The notes: a model not told the origin generated them from the letters alone. Numbered from the stretch's first letter, positions 24,739 to 33,000 are shown. The stretch is DNA of 64,000 bases from SVFI01 sp045588655 (GCA_045588655.1 JAZNEP010000043.1:1-64000), one strand, 5' to 3'. Made by a program: numbers and translations.

Positions 24739-25830
24739 ATGAAAAAAAGAATGCTTAAAATACTCGGTATAATATGTCTGGTAATTATTGTAGTTTTGGT
24801 TATTGCGGCAGTTGTTTTTTGCTATAACAATCTTCACTGGTGGGAAAAAGATATGGAAAAAATACAAGAATTAGGAGTCGTGGAGAAACAAGTTACGCTT
24901 CCAAGTGGTCATGTGATCAATTATGGGGAATTAGAAACCGATGGTCCGGCGCTGTTATTGATTCATGGACAGATGGCAGCATGGGAGGATTATGCAGGTG
25001 TAATGGCTGAATTATCTCCAAATTGGCATATTTATGCGATTGACGTTTACGGACATGGAGAATCCTCCCATGAAGAAGAGCTTTATTATTTAGATAGAAA
25101 CGGTGATGATTTGATTTGGTTTATAGATCATGTGATAAAGAAAGCAACTGTAGTTTGCGGACATTCCAATGGAGCTTTGACCGCAGGCTATGTTGCAGCT
25201 TATGGCGGAGACTATGTAAAGGGGGTAGTGTTAGAAGATCCGCCGGTATTTTCCACGCAGGGAGAAAATTGGGAGAATAGTTTTGCGTATTTAGATACAT
25301 ATGAGCCGTTGCATAATTACATTTCAAAACAGCAGGAAGAATGTTGGCCGGCATATTATCTGCGCCATTGTTATTGGGGACAATTGTTCATGAAAGATTC
25401 AATGCCGGGAATTGCAAATTATGCGCAGATGTATAATCAAAAGCATCCGGGAGAAGAAGTGAAAATATTCTTTATGCCAAAAAGTGTAACATGTGTCTTT
25501 CATTATGTGAATCAATATGATATGTTGTATGGAGAACACTTTTATGATTTGACATGGAATAATGGAGTTACTCACGAACAACTTCTTGCAAATATAAAAG
25601 TACCATGCATATACCTTCATGCAACAGAAAATGTAGCAGAAAATGGAGTATATCTGTGTGCAGCATCGAAAGAGCAAGCAGAAAGAGCAGTTGCACTGAT
25701 AGGCGATAATTGCACATTGATAGAAACAGGAACAAGTGATCATGTAATTCATGATGTACATAAAGCGCTGTATTTGGACGCAGTGAATAATTTGCTGCCG
25801 GAAATGGAGAACAAAGATGTTGAGAGATAA
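24739..25830 (+). CDS. Membrane-anchored alpha/beta hydrolase
   Basis: The 363-residue protein has an N-terminal membrane helix (about residues 8-30) and an alpha/beta-hydrolase domain. The oxyanion-side motif is LLLIHGQMAAWEDYAG, and the nucleophile elbow is VVCGHSNGALTAGYV (Ser in GHSNG). The catalytic acid is likely in VPCIYLHATENVAENG and the His in GTSDHVIHDVHKA. The substrate may be an ester, peptide or antibiotic. ATG 24739 follows AGGAAAGGA. An extended -10 (TGATATAAT, TATAAT at 24698-24703) lies about 35 bases upstream. It overlaps the next gene, a regulator, by 14 bases, so the two are co-translated. Confidence 0.85.
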   Translation: MKKRMLKILGIICLVIIVVLVIAAVVFCYNNLHWWEKDMEKIQELGVVEKQVTLPSGHVINYGELETDGPALLLIHGQMAAWEDYAGVMAELSPNWHIYAIDVYGHGESSHEEELYYLDRNGDDLIWFIDHVIKKATVVCGHSNGALTAGYVAAYGGDYVKGVVLEDPPVFSTQGENWENSFAYLDTYEPLHNYISKQQEECWPAYYLRHCYWGQLFMKDSMPGIANYAQMYNQKHPGEEVKIFFMPKSVTCVFHYVNQYDMLYGEHFYDLTWNNGVTHEQLLANIKVPCIYLHATENVAENGVYLCAASKEQAERAVALIGDNCTLIETGTSDHVIHDVHKALYLDAVNNLLPEMENKDVER

Positions 25831-26257
25831 TATTATTATGTTAAGAAATGTTGAAGGCTATTCACAGGAAGAGGTTGCTGAGAAGATAGGTATTTCAAGG
25901 CAGGCATATGCGAAATGGGAAAAGGGTGAGTCGGTTCCGGATGTGATGCGCTGTCAAAAACTGGCAGAATTGTATGGTACAAGCATCGATAGTTTACTCA
26001 ATTTTTCTTTTAAGGTTGGAAATGAACCTATGATGCCTGCACCGAAAGGAAAGCATATATTCGGAACGGTTAAGATAAATGAGCGTGGGCAGATTGTCAT
26101 TCCAAAGAAAGCCAGAGAAGTATTTGATATCAAGAAAGATGACGAATTAATTTTGCTTGGAGATGAGACAGAGGGGTTGGCATTGATGAAAGCTGATTTT
26201 TTTGAAAAACGCCTAAACTATATTTGGGCGAAGAGACGAAGCATGATCGAAGAATAA
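25817..26257 (+). CDS. Regulator fusing an XRE helix-turn-helix to an AbrB-like domain
   Basis: The 146-residue protein starts with a Cro/XRE helix-turn-helix (residues 2-62: YSQEEVAEKIGISRQAYAKW and CQKLAELYGTSIDSLLNF). A short linker leads to an AbrB/SpoVT-type swapped-hairpin domain (about 78-125: GTVKINERGQIVIPKKAREV, then KKDDELILLGDE). Both halves bind DNA in known families, so this is a two-headed regulator. It overlaps the hydrolase gene and probably controls that operon. ATG 25817 lies within the hydrolase gene behind GGAAATGGAGAAC. Confidence 0.86.
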   Translation: MLRDNIIMLRNVEGYSQEEVAEKIGISRQAYAKWEKGESVPDVMRCQKLAELYGTSIDSLLNFSFKVGNEPMMPAPKGKHIFGTVKINERGQIVIPKKAREVFDIKKDDELILLGDETEGLALMKADFFEKRLNYIWAKRRSMIEE

Positions 26258-26324
26258 GCAAACAAGGATGGTTCGATGAACCGGTGTTAATCATTTTCGA
26301 TTTATTGTAGAAAGGTATGTTCTG

Positions 26325-27035
26325 GTGTTTATTCATATATTAATAAAAATATTAGAATGCCTACCACCTAAAATGGCAAAACGTATGGCGGGCATAGTTG
26401 TAGATAAAGTAATAAATAAGTATACAGAGATTAATGTTGAAGGTTATCATAATTTACAAGATGTAACAGGACCGATTATTTTTGTTTGCAATCATTTGAG
26501 TAATGCAGATGGTTTGATTTTAAACAAGGTATTAAAAAATGAAGACGTTACATTTGTATCAGGAGTGAAATTATCCAATAATAGTTATACAAGACTAGGG
26601 GTTGTTGCTGTAAAAACTACACCTATAGTACCTAATTCACCTGATAAGGAAGGAATTAAGAAAATAGTTAATATACTTAAGGGCGGAAATAATATTGTTA
26701 TATTTCCGGAAGGAACAAGAAGTAGAAGTGGAAGTATGATGCAAGGAAAGGGTGGAATCCTTTTGTTGCAGCGATTATCAAAAGCCTCCGTTGTGCCAAT
26801 CGGGTTAACTGGCACAGAAAAGTTATTACCAATTAATGATGAAGATATGGGAAAGGAAAGATTTCAGCGAGCAGTTGTCAGCGTTAAAATTGGTAAGCCA
26901 ATACAAATTCCAAATATAAAACTAGATGAAACAAAGAAAGAGTATGAAGAAAGAGTGCTTCATGGTTTAATGATAAGTATCGCAGCTTTATTACCTAAGA
27001 AGTATAGAGGAATCTATGCAGAATACGTTGACTAA
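26325..27035 (+). CDS. PlsC-type 1-acylglycerol-3-phosphate acyltransferase family protein
   Basis: The 236-residue protein has the acyltransferase blocks: IFVCNHLSNADGLIL (the NHx4D catalytic motif), VIFPEGTRSRSGSMMQGKGG (substrate phosphate site) and VVPIGLTGTEKLLP. It should transfer fatty-acyl groups in phospholipid or related lipid synthesis, at the membrane. It has no long membrane helix beyond an N-terminal hydrophobic stretch (IHILIKILECLPPKMA). The start is GTG 26325 after a weak AGAAAGG. The short palindrome GGTTC-GAT-GAACC upstream (near 26268-26280) may be a regulatory or mRNA hairpin. Confidence 0.85.
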   Translation: MFIHILIKILECLPPKMAKRMAGIVVDKVINKYTEINVEGYHNLQDVTGPIIFVCNHLSNADGLILNKVLKNEDVTFVSGVKLSNNSYTRLGVVAVKTTPIVPNSPDKEGIKKIVNILKGGNNIVIFPEGTRSRSGSMMQGKGGILLLQRLSKASVVPIGLTGTEKLLPINDEDMGKERFQRAVVSVKIGKPIQIPNIKLDETKKEYEERVLHGLMISIAALLPKKYRGIYAEYVD

Positions 27036-27079
27036 AGTTTTTGGGAGAAATCTAGATAATGCAAGAAGGGGATGCTTCA

Positions 27080-27322
27080 ATGGAAAATTCATATCGCTTT
27101 TTTGAAAATAAAGATTGTCAGTATTTTCCATGCCATAAGGGAATGGATGTATTTAATTGTTTGTTTTGCTATTGTCCGCTGTATCATAAAGAGAATTGTC
27201 CGGGAAAACCGGAATATATAGAGAGGGAAGGAAAAAAAATTAAGGTTTGTACCAATTGTACCTTCCCACATCAACCGGAGAATTATGAGATATTGCTAAC
27301 GATTATAAAAGATGGAGATTAA
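27080..27322 (+). CDS. Cysteine-rich small domain protein
   Basis: The 80-residue protein belongs to the Cys-rich small domain family by its pattern: RFFENKDCQYFPCHKGM, then FNCLFCYCPLYHKENCPG and VCTNCTFPHQPENY. Nine cysteines in so short a chain suggest a metal or Fe-S site; the function is not known. Relatives are often found near cobalamin or metal genes, which are not seen here. ATG 27080 is eight bases after AAGGGG (27066-27071), better than ATG 27059. It lies close behind the acyltransferase gene and may share its transcript. Confidence 0.82.
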   Translation: MENSYRFFENKDCQYFPCHKGMDVFNCLFCYCPLYHKENCPGKPEYIEREGKKIKVCTNCTFPHQPENYEILLTIIKDGD

Positions 27323-27347
27323 GGAATGTTCTGCAAGCTTTTAATAG

Positions 27348-27397
27348 TTGACAAGATCTCAAAATTGTTATATTTTAAAACTAACGAATGTTCGGTA
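27348..27397 (+). promoter_or_regulatory. Promoter with TetR-type operator
   Basis: TTGACA (27348-27353) and TATTTT (27371-27376) are 17 bases apart. Directly downstream a dyad at 27382-27397 reads TAACGAATGTTCGGTA, symmetric as TA-CGAA-TG-TTCG-TA. Position and size fit a TetR operator for autorepression of the gene at 27466. Confidence 0.72.
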
Positions 27398-27465
27398 GGG
27401 ATTAAATAAGGATAAAACGAAGCGAATACATAAGATATATAAGACATATGAGAGAGGTTATCAGC

Positions 27466-28059
27466 ATGGAAGAAAAAAATACGCGTGAAATAATTATGCA
27501 GGAAGCCCTTGCTCTGTTTGCTGTCAAAGGCTATTCCGCGGTTTCTATGAGAGATATTGCATCAGCAGTAGGGATACGTGCAAGCTCTATATATCATCAT
27601 TTTAGTGGAAAACAGGAGCTTTTTGACGCACTGATACAGAAAGCAAATGACGTAAAAGATAGCTTGCAGGCGATTTTTCTGAGTGCATTTTCTAAGGCAG
27701 GCGCTGTGGGAGAGGAAGCGTTTGCTCAGGCAGGAATTTTTTTTCTGACTGGGTATTTGCAAAATCCACAGGTGGCGCCATTGCTAAAAGTACTGGAATG
27801 TGAGCGCTTTCATAATGAAGATGCCGACAGAGCTTGGAAAGAATTACTAATCTTGGCACCATTAGAACATGAAACCAATGTATTTCGTATGCTAAAAGAA
27901 CGAGGGGAAATATGTGATGACGGTGCAAAGGAATTGGCAGCAGAATATCAGTCGATCATCATGCTGGCTTATTTTACGGGTAACGTTGATCAACTACAGG
28001 TGCAATTACAGAGATTTTATAACCGTGTATTTGTGCAAGAGAAAGGAATTGAAAGATGA
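27466..28059 (+). CDS. TetR/AcrR-family repressor
   Basis: The 197-residue regulator has an N-terminal helix-turn-helix (residues 8-50: IIMQEALALFAVKGYSAVSM, then IASAVGIRASSIYHHFSGKQ) and an all-helical ligand domain. It probably represses its own operon through the dyad at 27382-27397 and is released by a small ligand. ATG 27466 lies ten bases after GAGAGG; an ATG at 27448 has no ribosome site. Its stop overlaps the start of a rhomboid-like gene by four bases, and an alpha/beta hydrolase follows, so the three form one operon. Confidence 0.9.
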   Translation: MEEKNTREIIMQEALALFAVKGYSAVSMRDIASAVGIRASSIYHHFSGKQELFDALIQKANDVKDSLQAIFLSAFSKAGAVGEEAFAQAGIFFLTGYLQNPQVAPLLKVLECERFHNEDADRAWKELLILAPLEHETNVFRMLKERGEICDDGAKELAAEYQSIIMLAYFTGNVDQLQVQLQRFYNRVFVQEKGIER

Positions 28060-28691
28060 AAATAAAAGATTTGTATAGAATAAAAGGTTTTCCAATCGTT
28101 ACCATGATACTTGTGATAGTGAGTTTAGCGATGTCCTGTTTGGTATGGATGATACCGGAATGGTATGATTTGCTATGCATAGAAACAAGACCGCAACATA
28201 TATGGCAGTATTTTAGCGGATGCTTCATACATAATGTTGAACCGAGATGGGCTATGTGGGTTCATATGGGGATGAATTTCATGGGGCTGATTCCGTTGGG
28301 CATTATCACGGAAAAAGTGATTGGGACAAAGCGAACATGTTTCTTGTTTCTCGGTGAGCTTCTGGTAACCGCAGTATGTATTCAAATGGTTAGCTGGGAT
28401 CAACCCGGTCAATCGAGCGGAATTTCAACGATAACATATGCGTTTGCAACAGTGGCTTTTTATTGTGTGTACAAGGTAATAAAGAAAAAGCAGGTTTCCT
28501 GCCTTAAACAGCCATTGTTTTATTATTGCGCATTTGAGCTTATAGGGATGTTGCAAATGTTGCTTATGATGAATCCGATGAATGCCTTGATGGCTTTTAC
28601 CGGGCATGTTTCCGGAATTATCGTTGGAGCAATAGCAATCGCATTAACATCAAAAACTATAATACGAAAAATTGACGAGTATGAAATATAG
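28056..28691 (+). CDS. Rhomboid-like membrane protein
   Basis: The 211-residue protein has about six membrane helices and the rhomboid plan: an early WQYFSGCFIHN, then HMGMNFMGLIPLGIITEKVI, a serine block QSSGISTITYAFA in the fourth helix, and a late GHVSGIIVGAI carrying the helix-6 His. Rhomboids cut proteins within the membrane using Ser and His. Here the usual GxSG is QSSG, so activity is uncertain, although Ser and His are both present. The gene overlaps the TetR stop by four bases. The substrate is unknown. Confidence 0.68.
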   Translation: MKIKDLYRIKGFPIVTMILVIVSLAMSCLVWMIPEWYDLLCIETRPQHIWQYFSGCFIHNVEPRWAMWVHMGMNFMGLIPLGIITEKVIGTKRTCFLFLGELLVTAVCIQMVSWDQPGQSSGISTITYAFATVAFYCVYKVIKKKQVSCLKQPLFYYCAFELIGMLQMLLMMNPMNALMAFTGHVSGIIVGAIAIALTSKTIIRKIDEYEI

Positions 28692-28709
28692 ATAAGGGAT
28701 GTAATAAAC

Positions 28710-29588
28710 ATGAAAGTATACAGAAATAAGAAAATGCAGAAGGAAATATTAAGAACCTACGACAAGCTTCTTGCGCAATGGGGTATTGCTATAGAAGAGA
28801 TGGAGCTGGATACAACCTATGGAATGACCCATGTCATTGCTTGTGGAAAGAAAGAGAATCCACCACTCATTCTTTTTCACGGTGTGGGCGATGATTCTGC
28901 TTTAATGTGGATATATAATGCAGAATATCTAAGTCGATATTATCGAGTATATGCGGTGGATACGATTGGCGGACCGGGGAAAAGTGTGCCCGGAATTCTG
29001 TATAATAAGGAATTTGATGATGTTCTATGGATTGATAGGATATTAGAGGAATTGGGAATAGAGAAAGCTTTTTTTGCAGGAGTATCTCATGGCGGATACA
29101 TGGTAAAGATGTATTCTCTGTGTCGACCGGAGCGAGTGAAAAAAGGGATTAGTATCTCAGGGGCACTGTCGGTAGGTGAGAAGGGGAGCCCGATTACTAC
29201 CATGATGAAAATATTTCTTCCGGAAGCTCTTTTTCCAACCAAGAAAAATGTTAGAAAACTAATTAAAAAGCTGTGTGGAGAGAACAGCGCTGTATTTACA
29301 GAAAATAGTGATATTATGGAACATTATACATACTTGTTAAGAGGATTTAATAATATGTCAATGGGATATCATAAGGTGCGTACCTTTACATTGGAAGAAG
29401 TTGACATAATTCGGGAAAAAGTGGAGTTTCTGGTGGGATTGGAAGATCCGTTTGAAAAGCTTGGAGGCGCTGCTGCATTACGGGAGAATCGTATGCACGT
29501 CACATTTTATGAGAAGGCCGGACATGGTTTGAATCATGAAAGAGCAGAGGAGATTAATGCGAAAGTAGTGGAAATATTTGAAAGCTGA
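28710..29588 (+). CDS. Alpha/beta hydrolase
   Basis: The 292-residue soluble enzyme has the fold motifs LILFHGVGDDSALMW, YRVYAVDTIGGPGKSVP (the cap-side loop) and the nucleophile elbow FFAGVSHGGYMVKMY (Ser in GVSHGG). The acid is probably in VEFLVGLEDPFEK and the His in YEKAGHGLNHE. It resembles homoserine-esterase or peptidase-like hydrolases of Firmicutes. It is the third gene of the TetR-rhomboid operon, 18 bases after the rhomboid stop. Detoxification of an ester-type compound is plausible but not shown. Confidence 0.86.
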   Translation: MKVYRNKKMQKEILRTYDKLLAQWGIAIEEMELDTTYGMTHVIACGKKENPPLILFHGVGDDSALMWIYNAEYLSRYYRVYAVDTIGGPGKSVPGILYNKEFDDVLWIDRILEELGIEKAFFAGVSHGGYMVKMYSLCRPERVKKGISISGALSVGEKGSPITTMMKIFLPEALFPTKKNVRKLIKKLCGENSAVFTENSDIMEHYTYLLRGFNNMSMGYHKVRTFTLEEVDIIREKVEFLVGLEDPFEKLGGAAALRENRMHVTFYEKAGHGLNHERAEEINAKVVEIFES

Positions 29589-29611
29589 TTTGTATGCAAA
29601 AGAAAGTTTAA

Positions 29612-29661
29612 TTGACAATACGAGAAGCATATGTTAAGTTATACATGCACAGTGCATGTAT
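29612..29661 (+). promoter_or_regulatory. Promoter and palindromic operator of the second TetR gene
   Basis: TTGACA (29612-29617) and TAAGTT (29635-29640) are 17 bases apart. Next to the -10 lies a perfect 21-base dyad (29641-29661): ATACATGCAC and its reverse complement around a central A. The same site recurs at 30356-30376 and, in weaker form, at 31146-31164. Confidence 0.82.
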
Positions 29662-29679
29662 AATAAAAGAGGTGATTCT

Positions 29680-30315
29680 ATGCCAAGAAACAAATATCCG
29701 GAAGAAACGGTGCAAAAAATATTAGATGCAGCGCTAATACTCTTTTGTGAGAAAGGATATGAGGAGACCACTGTTTTAGATATTATTCACAATATGGGTG
29801 GAATGACCAGAGGAGCATTTTATCATCATTTCAAGTCAAAGGAAGAAGTTTTAGATGCTTTAAGAGACAAGTTCGCAAAGGAAACAAACTCTTTTGTGAA
29901 AGTAATGCAACGGGATGATCTGAATGGTTTAGAAAAACTTAGGCTTGCCATTATGGAGACAAATACGGAGGAAACGGACAGGAGAAAATTTAATCTGGCA
30001 CTTATGCCTTTATTAGATAGTCCGGCATTTTTAAAATTACTTATTATTGACACGAATCGAGACATCCTGGCGCCGACATGTCAGGCATTAATCGAAGAAG
30101 GTATCAAAGATGGTTCCATACAGGTAGAGGATGCAAAACTGGTTGCTGAACTTTTGGTTTATCTGATCAATTTTTGGACAGTACCTGCCATTTTTCCAAT
30201 GAATGAGGAAGAAACTTGGAAGAAGGTAATGCTGATCAAAAGAATTTTGGATAATCTGGGACTTCCGATTTTTGATGAAATGTATTTTAAAGAAATCAAA
30301 GAAAAACAGCAATGA
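29680..30315 (+). CDS. TetR/AcrR-family repressor
   Basis: The 211-residue protein has a TetR helix-turn-helix (residues 8-52: ILDAALILFCEKGYEETTVL, then IHNMGGMTRGAFYHHFKSKE) and a helical ligand-binding part. ATG 29680 lies behind AAAGAGGTGAT; an ATG at 29656 is inside the operator. It should bind the palindrome in its own promoter and the copies before the two CPBP protease genes downstream, forming a small regulon. A terminator follows, so the proteases are transcribed separately. Confidence 0.92.
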   Translation: MPRNKYPEETVQKILDAALILFCEKGYEETTVLDIIHNMGGMTRGAFYHHFKSKEEVLDALRDKFAKETNSFVKVMQRDDLNGLEKLRLAIMETNTEETDRRKFNLALMPLLDSPAFLKLLIIDTNRDILAPTCQALIEEGIKDGSIQVEDAKLVAELLVYLINFWTVPAIFPMNEEETWKKVMLIKRILDNLGLPIFDEMYFKEIKEKQQ

Positions 30316-30324
30316 AAGAATAAG

Positions 30325-30350
30325 ATTGTCGAAAGACAATTTTATTTTTT
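30325..30350 (+). terminator. Terminator after the TetR gene
   Basis: ATTGTC (30325-30330) pairs with GACAAT (30335-30340) around a GAAA tetraloop, followed by TTTATTTTTT. Confidence 0.82.
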
Positions 30351-30355
30351 GATAT

Positions 30356-30376
30356 ATACGTGCATAGTGCATGTAT
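30356..30376 (+). promoter_or_regulatory. Second copy of the TetR operator, before the CPBP gene
   Basis: The 21 bases match the operator at 29641-29661 at 19 positions, with the right arm TGCATGTAT intact. It lies 28 bases before the ATG of the first CPBP protease gene. A repressor bound here would block the promoter region. Confidence 0.8.
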
Positions 30377-30403
30377 ATTGCAAACGGAAAAGGTGTAAAT
30401 AGT

Positions 30404-31150
30404 ATGAGTATGATTATATTGGTAGTTCTTATTACATATCAGGTAGTGATGTCAATCGTGGACATGTATGACATAAGGAAACGAAAGGGAATGAATATAA
30501 CGGAAAAGGAGAGAATTCATTTTTATAAAGAAACTATTATTTGGGGGTGGGTTCCGGTATGTATCATTTTCTTATTTGTTGCATTTACAGATATGAATTT
30601 GCAGGATATCGGATTTCGAAAGAGTGTTTTAAGTCAGTATGTGTGGTTAAACATTGTAGTGCTGGGAATAGCAGGAATTATGACGATTATGTTGGTGTAT
30701 CAGATGATTCGCTTTTTATCCGATGAAGCATTTAGAGAAGCGATTGCCCTTGAAATTGTAAATAAAAAGAATGGGAATAATCACTATGATGAAGTTGTGT
30801 ATAATCTGCTTCTGCCTCGAACATTCAAAGAAAAAGTATATTTCTTTTTTGTAGCGTTAACAGCAGGAATTTGTGAAGAGATTCATCTGCGAGGATGTAT
30901 CATCTTCTTGTTAACAGATATCTTTCCGGATATGCATATAGTTGTAATCGGATTGATTGCGTCGCTGCTGTTTGGATTATTTCATTGCTATCAAGGCGTG
31001 TCAGGAATACTAAAGACAAGTGTTGGTGGGATGTTGTTTGTCGCTATTTATTTAGTGACAAGTTCCCTAGTAATCGGGATAATATTACACTTTTTGTTTG
31101 ATTTTTCATCCGCATTTTTAATAAAAGAAGATGGTTTAATTGCAACATAG
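30404..31150 (+). CDS. CPBP family intramembrane metalloprotease
   Basis: The 248-residue membrane protein has about six helices and the CPBP motifs ICEEIHLRG (Glu158, Glu159, Arg163), FGLFHCYQGVSG and HFLFDFSS. It may process or confer resistance to peptides at the membrane, as other Abi/CPBP proteins do. ATG 30404 follows AAAGGTG (30389-30395); an upstream ATG at 30371 is inside the operator. It is probably controlled by the TetR protein at 29.7 kb. The third, degenerate operator begins at its stop codon. Confidence 0.86.
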   Translation: MSMIILVVLITYQVVMSIVDMYDIRKRKGMNITEKERIHFYKETIIWGWVPVCIIFLFVAFTDMNLQDIGFRKSVLSQYVWLNIVVLGIAGIMTIMLVYQMIRFLSDEAFREAIALEIVNKKNGNNHYDEVVYNLLLPRTFKEKVYFFFVALTAGICEEIHLRGCIIFLLTDIFPDMHIVVIGLIASLLFGLFHCYQGVSGILKTSVGGMLFVAIYLVTSSLVIGIILHFLFDFSSAFLIKEDGLIAT

Positions 31151-31164
31151 TACGTGTATTTTGC
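31146..31164 (+). promoter_or_regulatory. Degenerate third TetR operator
   Basis: This 19-base stretch matches bases 30363-30381 of the second operator region at 16 positions, sharing the right arm TGTAT and a trailing TTGC. It lies about 90 bases upstream of the second CPBP gene. The left arm is weak, so binding is uncertain. Confidence 0.42.
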
Positions 31165-31250
31165 ATCTTGGAAGCAGGCCCATTGAAAAGGCAATTTGTG
31201 TGTGATATTGTGCAGGAAGAAGATATGTTACACAAAGAGAGGATAAAAAG

Positions 31251-32093
31251 ATGGAAAAAATACAAAAAGGACAAAAAGTAGTGTCAACTGTTTTAACTAT
31301 TTATTTTTTATGTTATGCGTTTCGAATTTTTGAGTATTTTATTTTACGTACAGATCAAACATGGGTCGGGGAAGCAATTGTACATAAATTGATAGGTATT
31401 GCGATATTGTTTATTGCAGCGAAATTATTGCACTTTACTACGAAGGAAATCGGATATTCCAAAGAAAATAGTTTGCGCAATTTAGGTATAGGTTTAGCAT
31501 TTGGAATCGCTGTGTTTATCATTGCATATGCAGTGGAGGTACTGATTGCAGTCTCTCAAGGGAGATTTGATTCCCTGCAGTTGTATGTGAGTGCATATGC
31601 AATTGAGCAAAATGTAGGACACCAGACAGAAATGTTATTCTTTTTGATTTGCATAGTCGGAAATATTGTGAATGTCATGATGGAAGAAGGTGTATTTAGA
31701 GGACTTTTTGCAAAAATACTTGAGAAAAAGTATTCCTTCATTTCATCAACGCTGATTGCGTCTGTTTTATTTGGATTTTGGCATGTGATAGGACCTGTCC
31801 GCAATTATTTTGATGGGATTTCCAGCAAGGAAGGTATGATTGCAAATGTAATCATGTTGTTGGTAACATCTGCACTGGTTGGTTTTAAGTTTGCATTGTT
31901 AACAGAAATGTCGGGAAGTCATTATATGGCTATGGGAGATCATTTTGTGAATAATACTATCGTTAATCTTTTACACGTGGTATCTGATAGCGGTGCAGAT
32001 GAGATGATGGTAGTCAGAGTGTCAATTGCACAGTCAGTGTCTTTCATTCTTGTTTTGATTTACTATATCCGTTTTTGTCGCAAAAAAGGATAA
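31251..32093 (+). CDS. CPBP family intramembrane metalloprotease
   Basis: The 280-residue membrane protein has about eight helices and the CPBP motifs MMEEGVFRGLF (Glu145, Glu146, Arg150), LFGFWHVIGPVRNYF and GDHFVNNTIVNLL. The reaction and substrate are unknown; relatives act in peptide processing or immunity. ATG 31251 follows AGAGAGGAT. It is the third gene of a probable TetR-controlled set, after a possible weak operator at 31146. It is only distantly like the other two CPBP proteins in this window. Confidence 0.86.
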   Translation: MEKIQKGQKVVSTVLTIYFLCYAFRIFEYFILRTDQTWVGEAIVHKLIGIAILFIAAKLLHFTTKEIGYSKENSLRNLGIGLAFGIAVFIIAYAVEVLIAVSQGRFDSLQLYVSAYAIEQNVGHQTEMLFFLICIVGNIVNVMMEEGVFRGLFAKILEKKYSFISSTLIASVLFGFWHVIGPVRNYFDGISSKEGMIANVIMLLVTSALVGFKFALLTEMSGSHYMAMGDHFVNNTIVNLLHVVSDSGADEMMVVRVSIAQSVSFILVLIYYIRFCRKKG

Positions 32094-32097
32094 TCGG

Positions 32098-32126
32098 TTA
32101 TCAGTTTGCCTGTTTTGTGCTATAAT
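32098..32126 (+). promoter_or_regulatory. Promoter before the LytTR gene
   Basis: TTATCA (32098-32103) and TATAAT (32121-32126) are 17 bases apart, 35 bases before the start of the LytTR gene. Confidence 0.55.
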
Positions 32127-32161
32127 ATCAGTCAGTATAATGATCAGGACAGGAGACAAAA

Positions 32162-32611
32162 ATGCGTTTAATAATGTGTGAGCGACAAGATTTGGAAAAT
32201 CCGGAGGTTACGATTGCATATCGTGAGATGACAGCAAGCGTAAAAAGAGTGTCGGATTTTGTTCGTTCTGTGGATCAGACAATTGTTTGCAGAAAAGATA
32301 ATGAAGAATATGCGATTCCCGTGAGCAATATTTATTATGTGGAAAGTGTAGATAAGAAGGTGTTTGTGTACTGCGAAACAGAGGTGTTTCAAAGTAATTA
32401 CAAACTGTATGAGCTGGAAAATTTGTTGCCTCATACAAGCTTTGTTAGAGTGAGTAAATCTACAATTTTAAATATTGAAATATTAAAAGGGGTAAAAACC
32501 CTCGTCAACAGTAAACTGGAAGCAATCCTCTCAAACGGAGAAAGTATATGTGTTACCAGAAAATATTTGAAGGACATCAGGGAAGCATTACTAAGGAGAA
32601 ATAGTGAATGA
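32162..32611 (+). CDS. LytTR DNA-binding regulator
   Basis: The 149-residue protein has a C-terminal LytTR domain (about residues 45-145: IPVSNIYYVESVDKKVFVYC, then LPHTSFVRVSKSTILNIEIL). It has no receiver domain, so it is a stand-alone regulator rather than a two-component partner. Its gene overlaps that of a DUF3021 membrane protein by four bases. In Firmicutes this pair forms a known LytTR/DUF3021 switch in which the membrane protein is thought to restrain the regulator. Start ATG 32162 follows ACAGGAGACAAA. Confidence 0.9.
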   Translation: MRLIMCERQDLENPEVTIAYREMTASVKRVSDFVRSVDQTIVCRKDNEEYAIPVSNIYYVESVDKKVFVYCETEVFQSNYKLYELENLLPHTSFVRVSKSTILNIEILKGVKTLVNSKLEAILSNGESICVTRKYLKDIREALLRRNSE

Positions 32612-33000
32612 AAAAAATGATTTTAAATATTATGGCGACAACCGGGCTTACTTTAATGGTGTTGGCTTTGGTTGCCACATGTTATGGAGGAACTGTGATT
32701 TTTATTAGTGCAATATTTGAAGCATTCGTGCTTAATACCGCAGTTTATGCAGGAATATATATTTTGAATCGCTTTGAATATCGCTATCCAATCCTCGAAA
32801 CCGGATTGAAATTAATATACGTACTCGCGCTTGTATTGGCAAGTGGTTATTTATGGGGATGGTATGATAACTTGTCTGCTCTTGTATTAGTAATTATGAC
32901 AATTGTGATTTTTGGCGTTTGCGTATATTTGGATACCATAAATTTGAAAGATGAAGTGAAAGCAATTAATGTTTTGATCGCGAAAGAGGAGGAAAAATAG
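32608..33000 (+). CDS. DUF3021 family membrane protein
   Basis: The 130-residue protein has four membrane helices (about residues 7-27, 33-53, 66-86, 90-110) and a charged tail with LKDEVKAINVLIAKEEE. It belongs to the DUF3021 group that pairs with stand-alone LytTR regulators. It overlaps the LytTR stop (ATGA). It likely holds or senses for that regulator at the membrane. A terminator follows. Confidence 0.85.
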   Translation: MKKMILNIMATTGLTLMVLALVATCYGGTVIFISAIFEAFVLNTAVYAGIYILNRFEYRYPILETGLKLIYVLALVLASGYLWGWYDNLSALVLVIMTIVIFGVCVYLDTINLKDEVKAINVLIAKEEEK

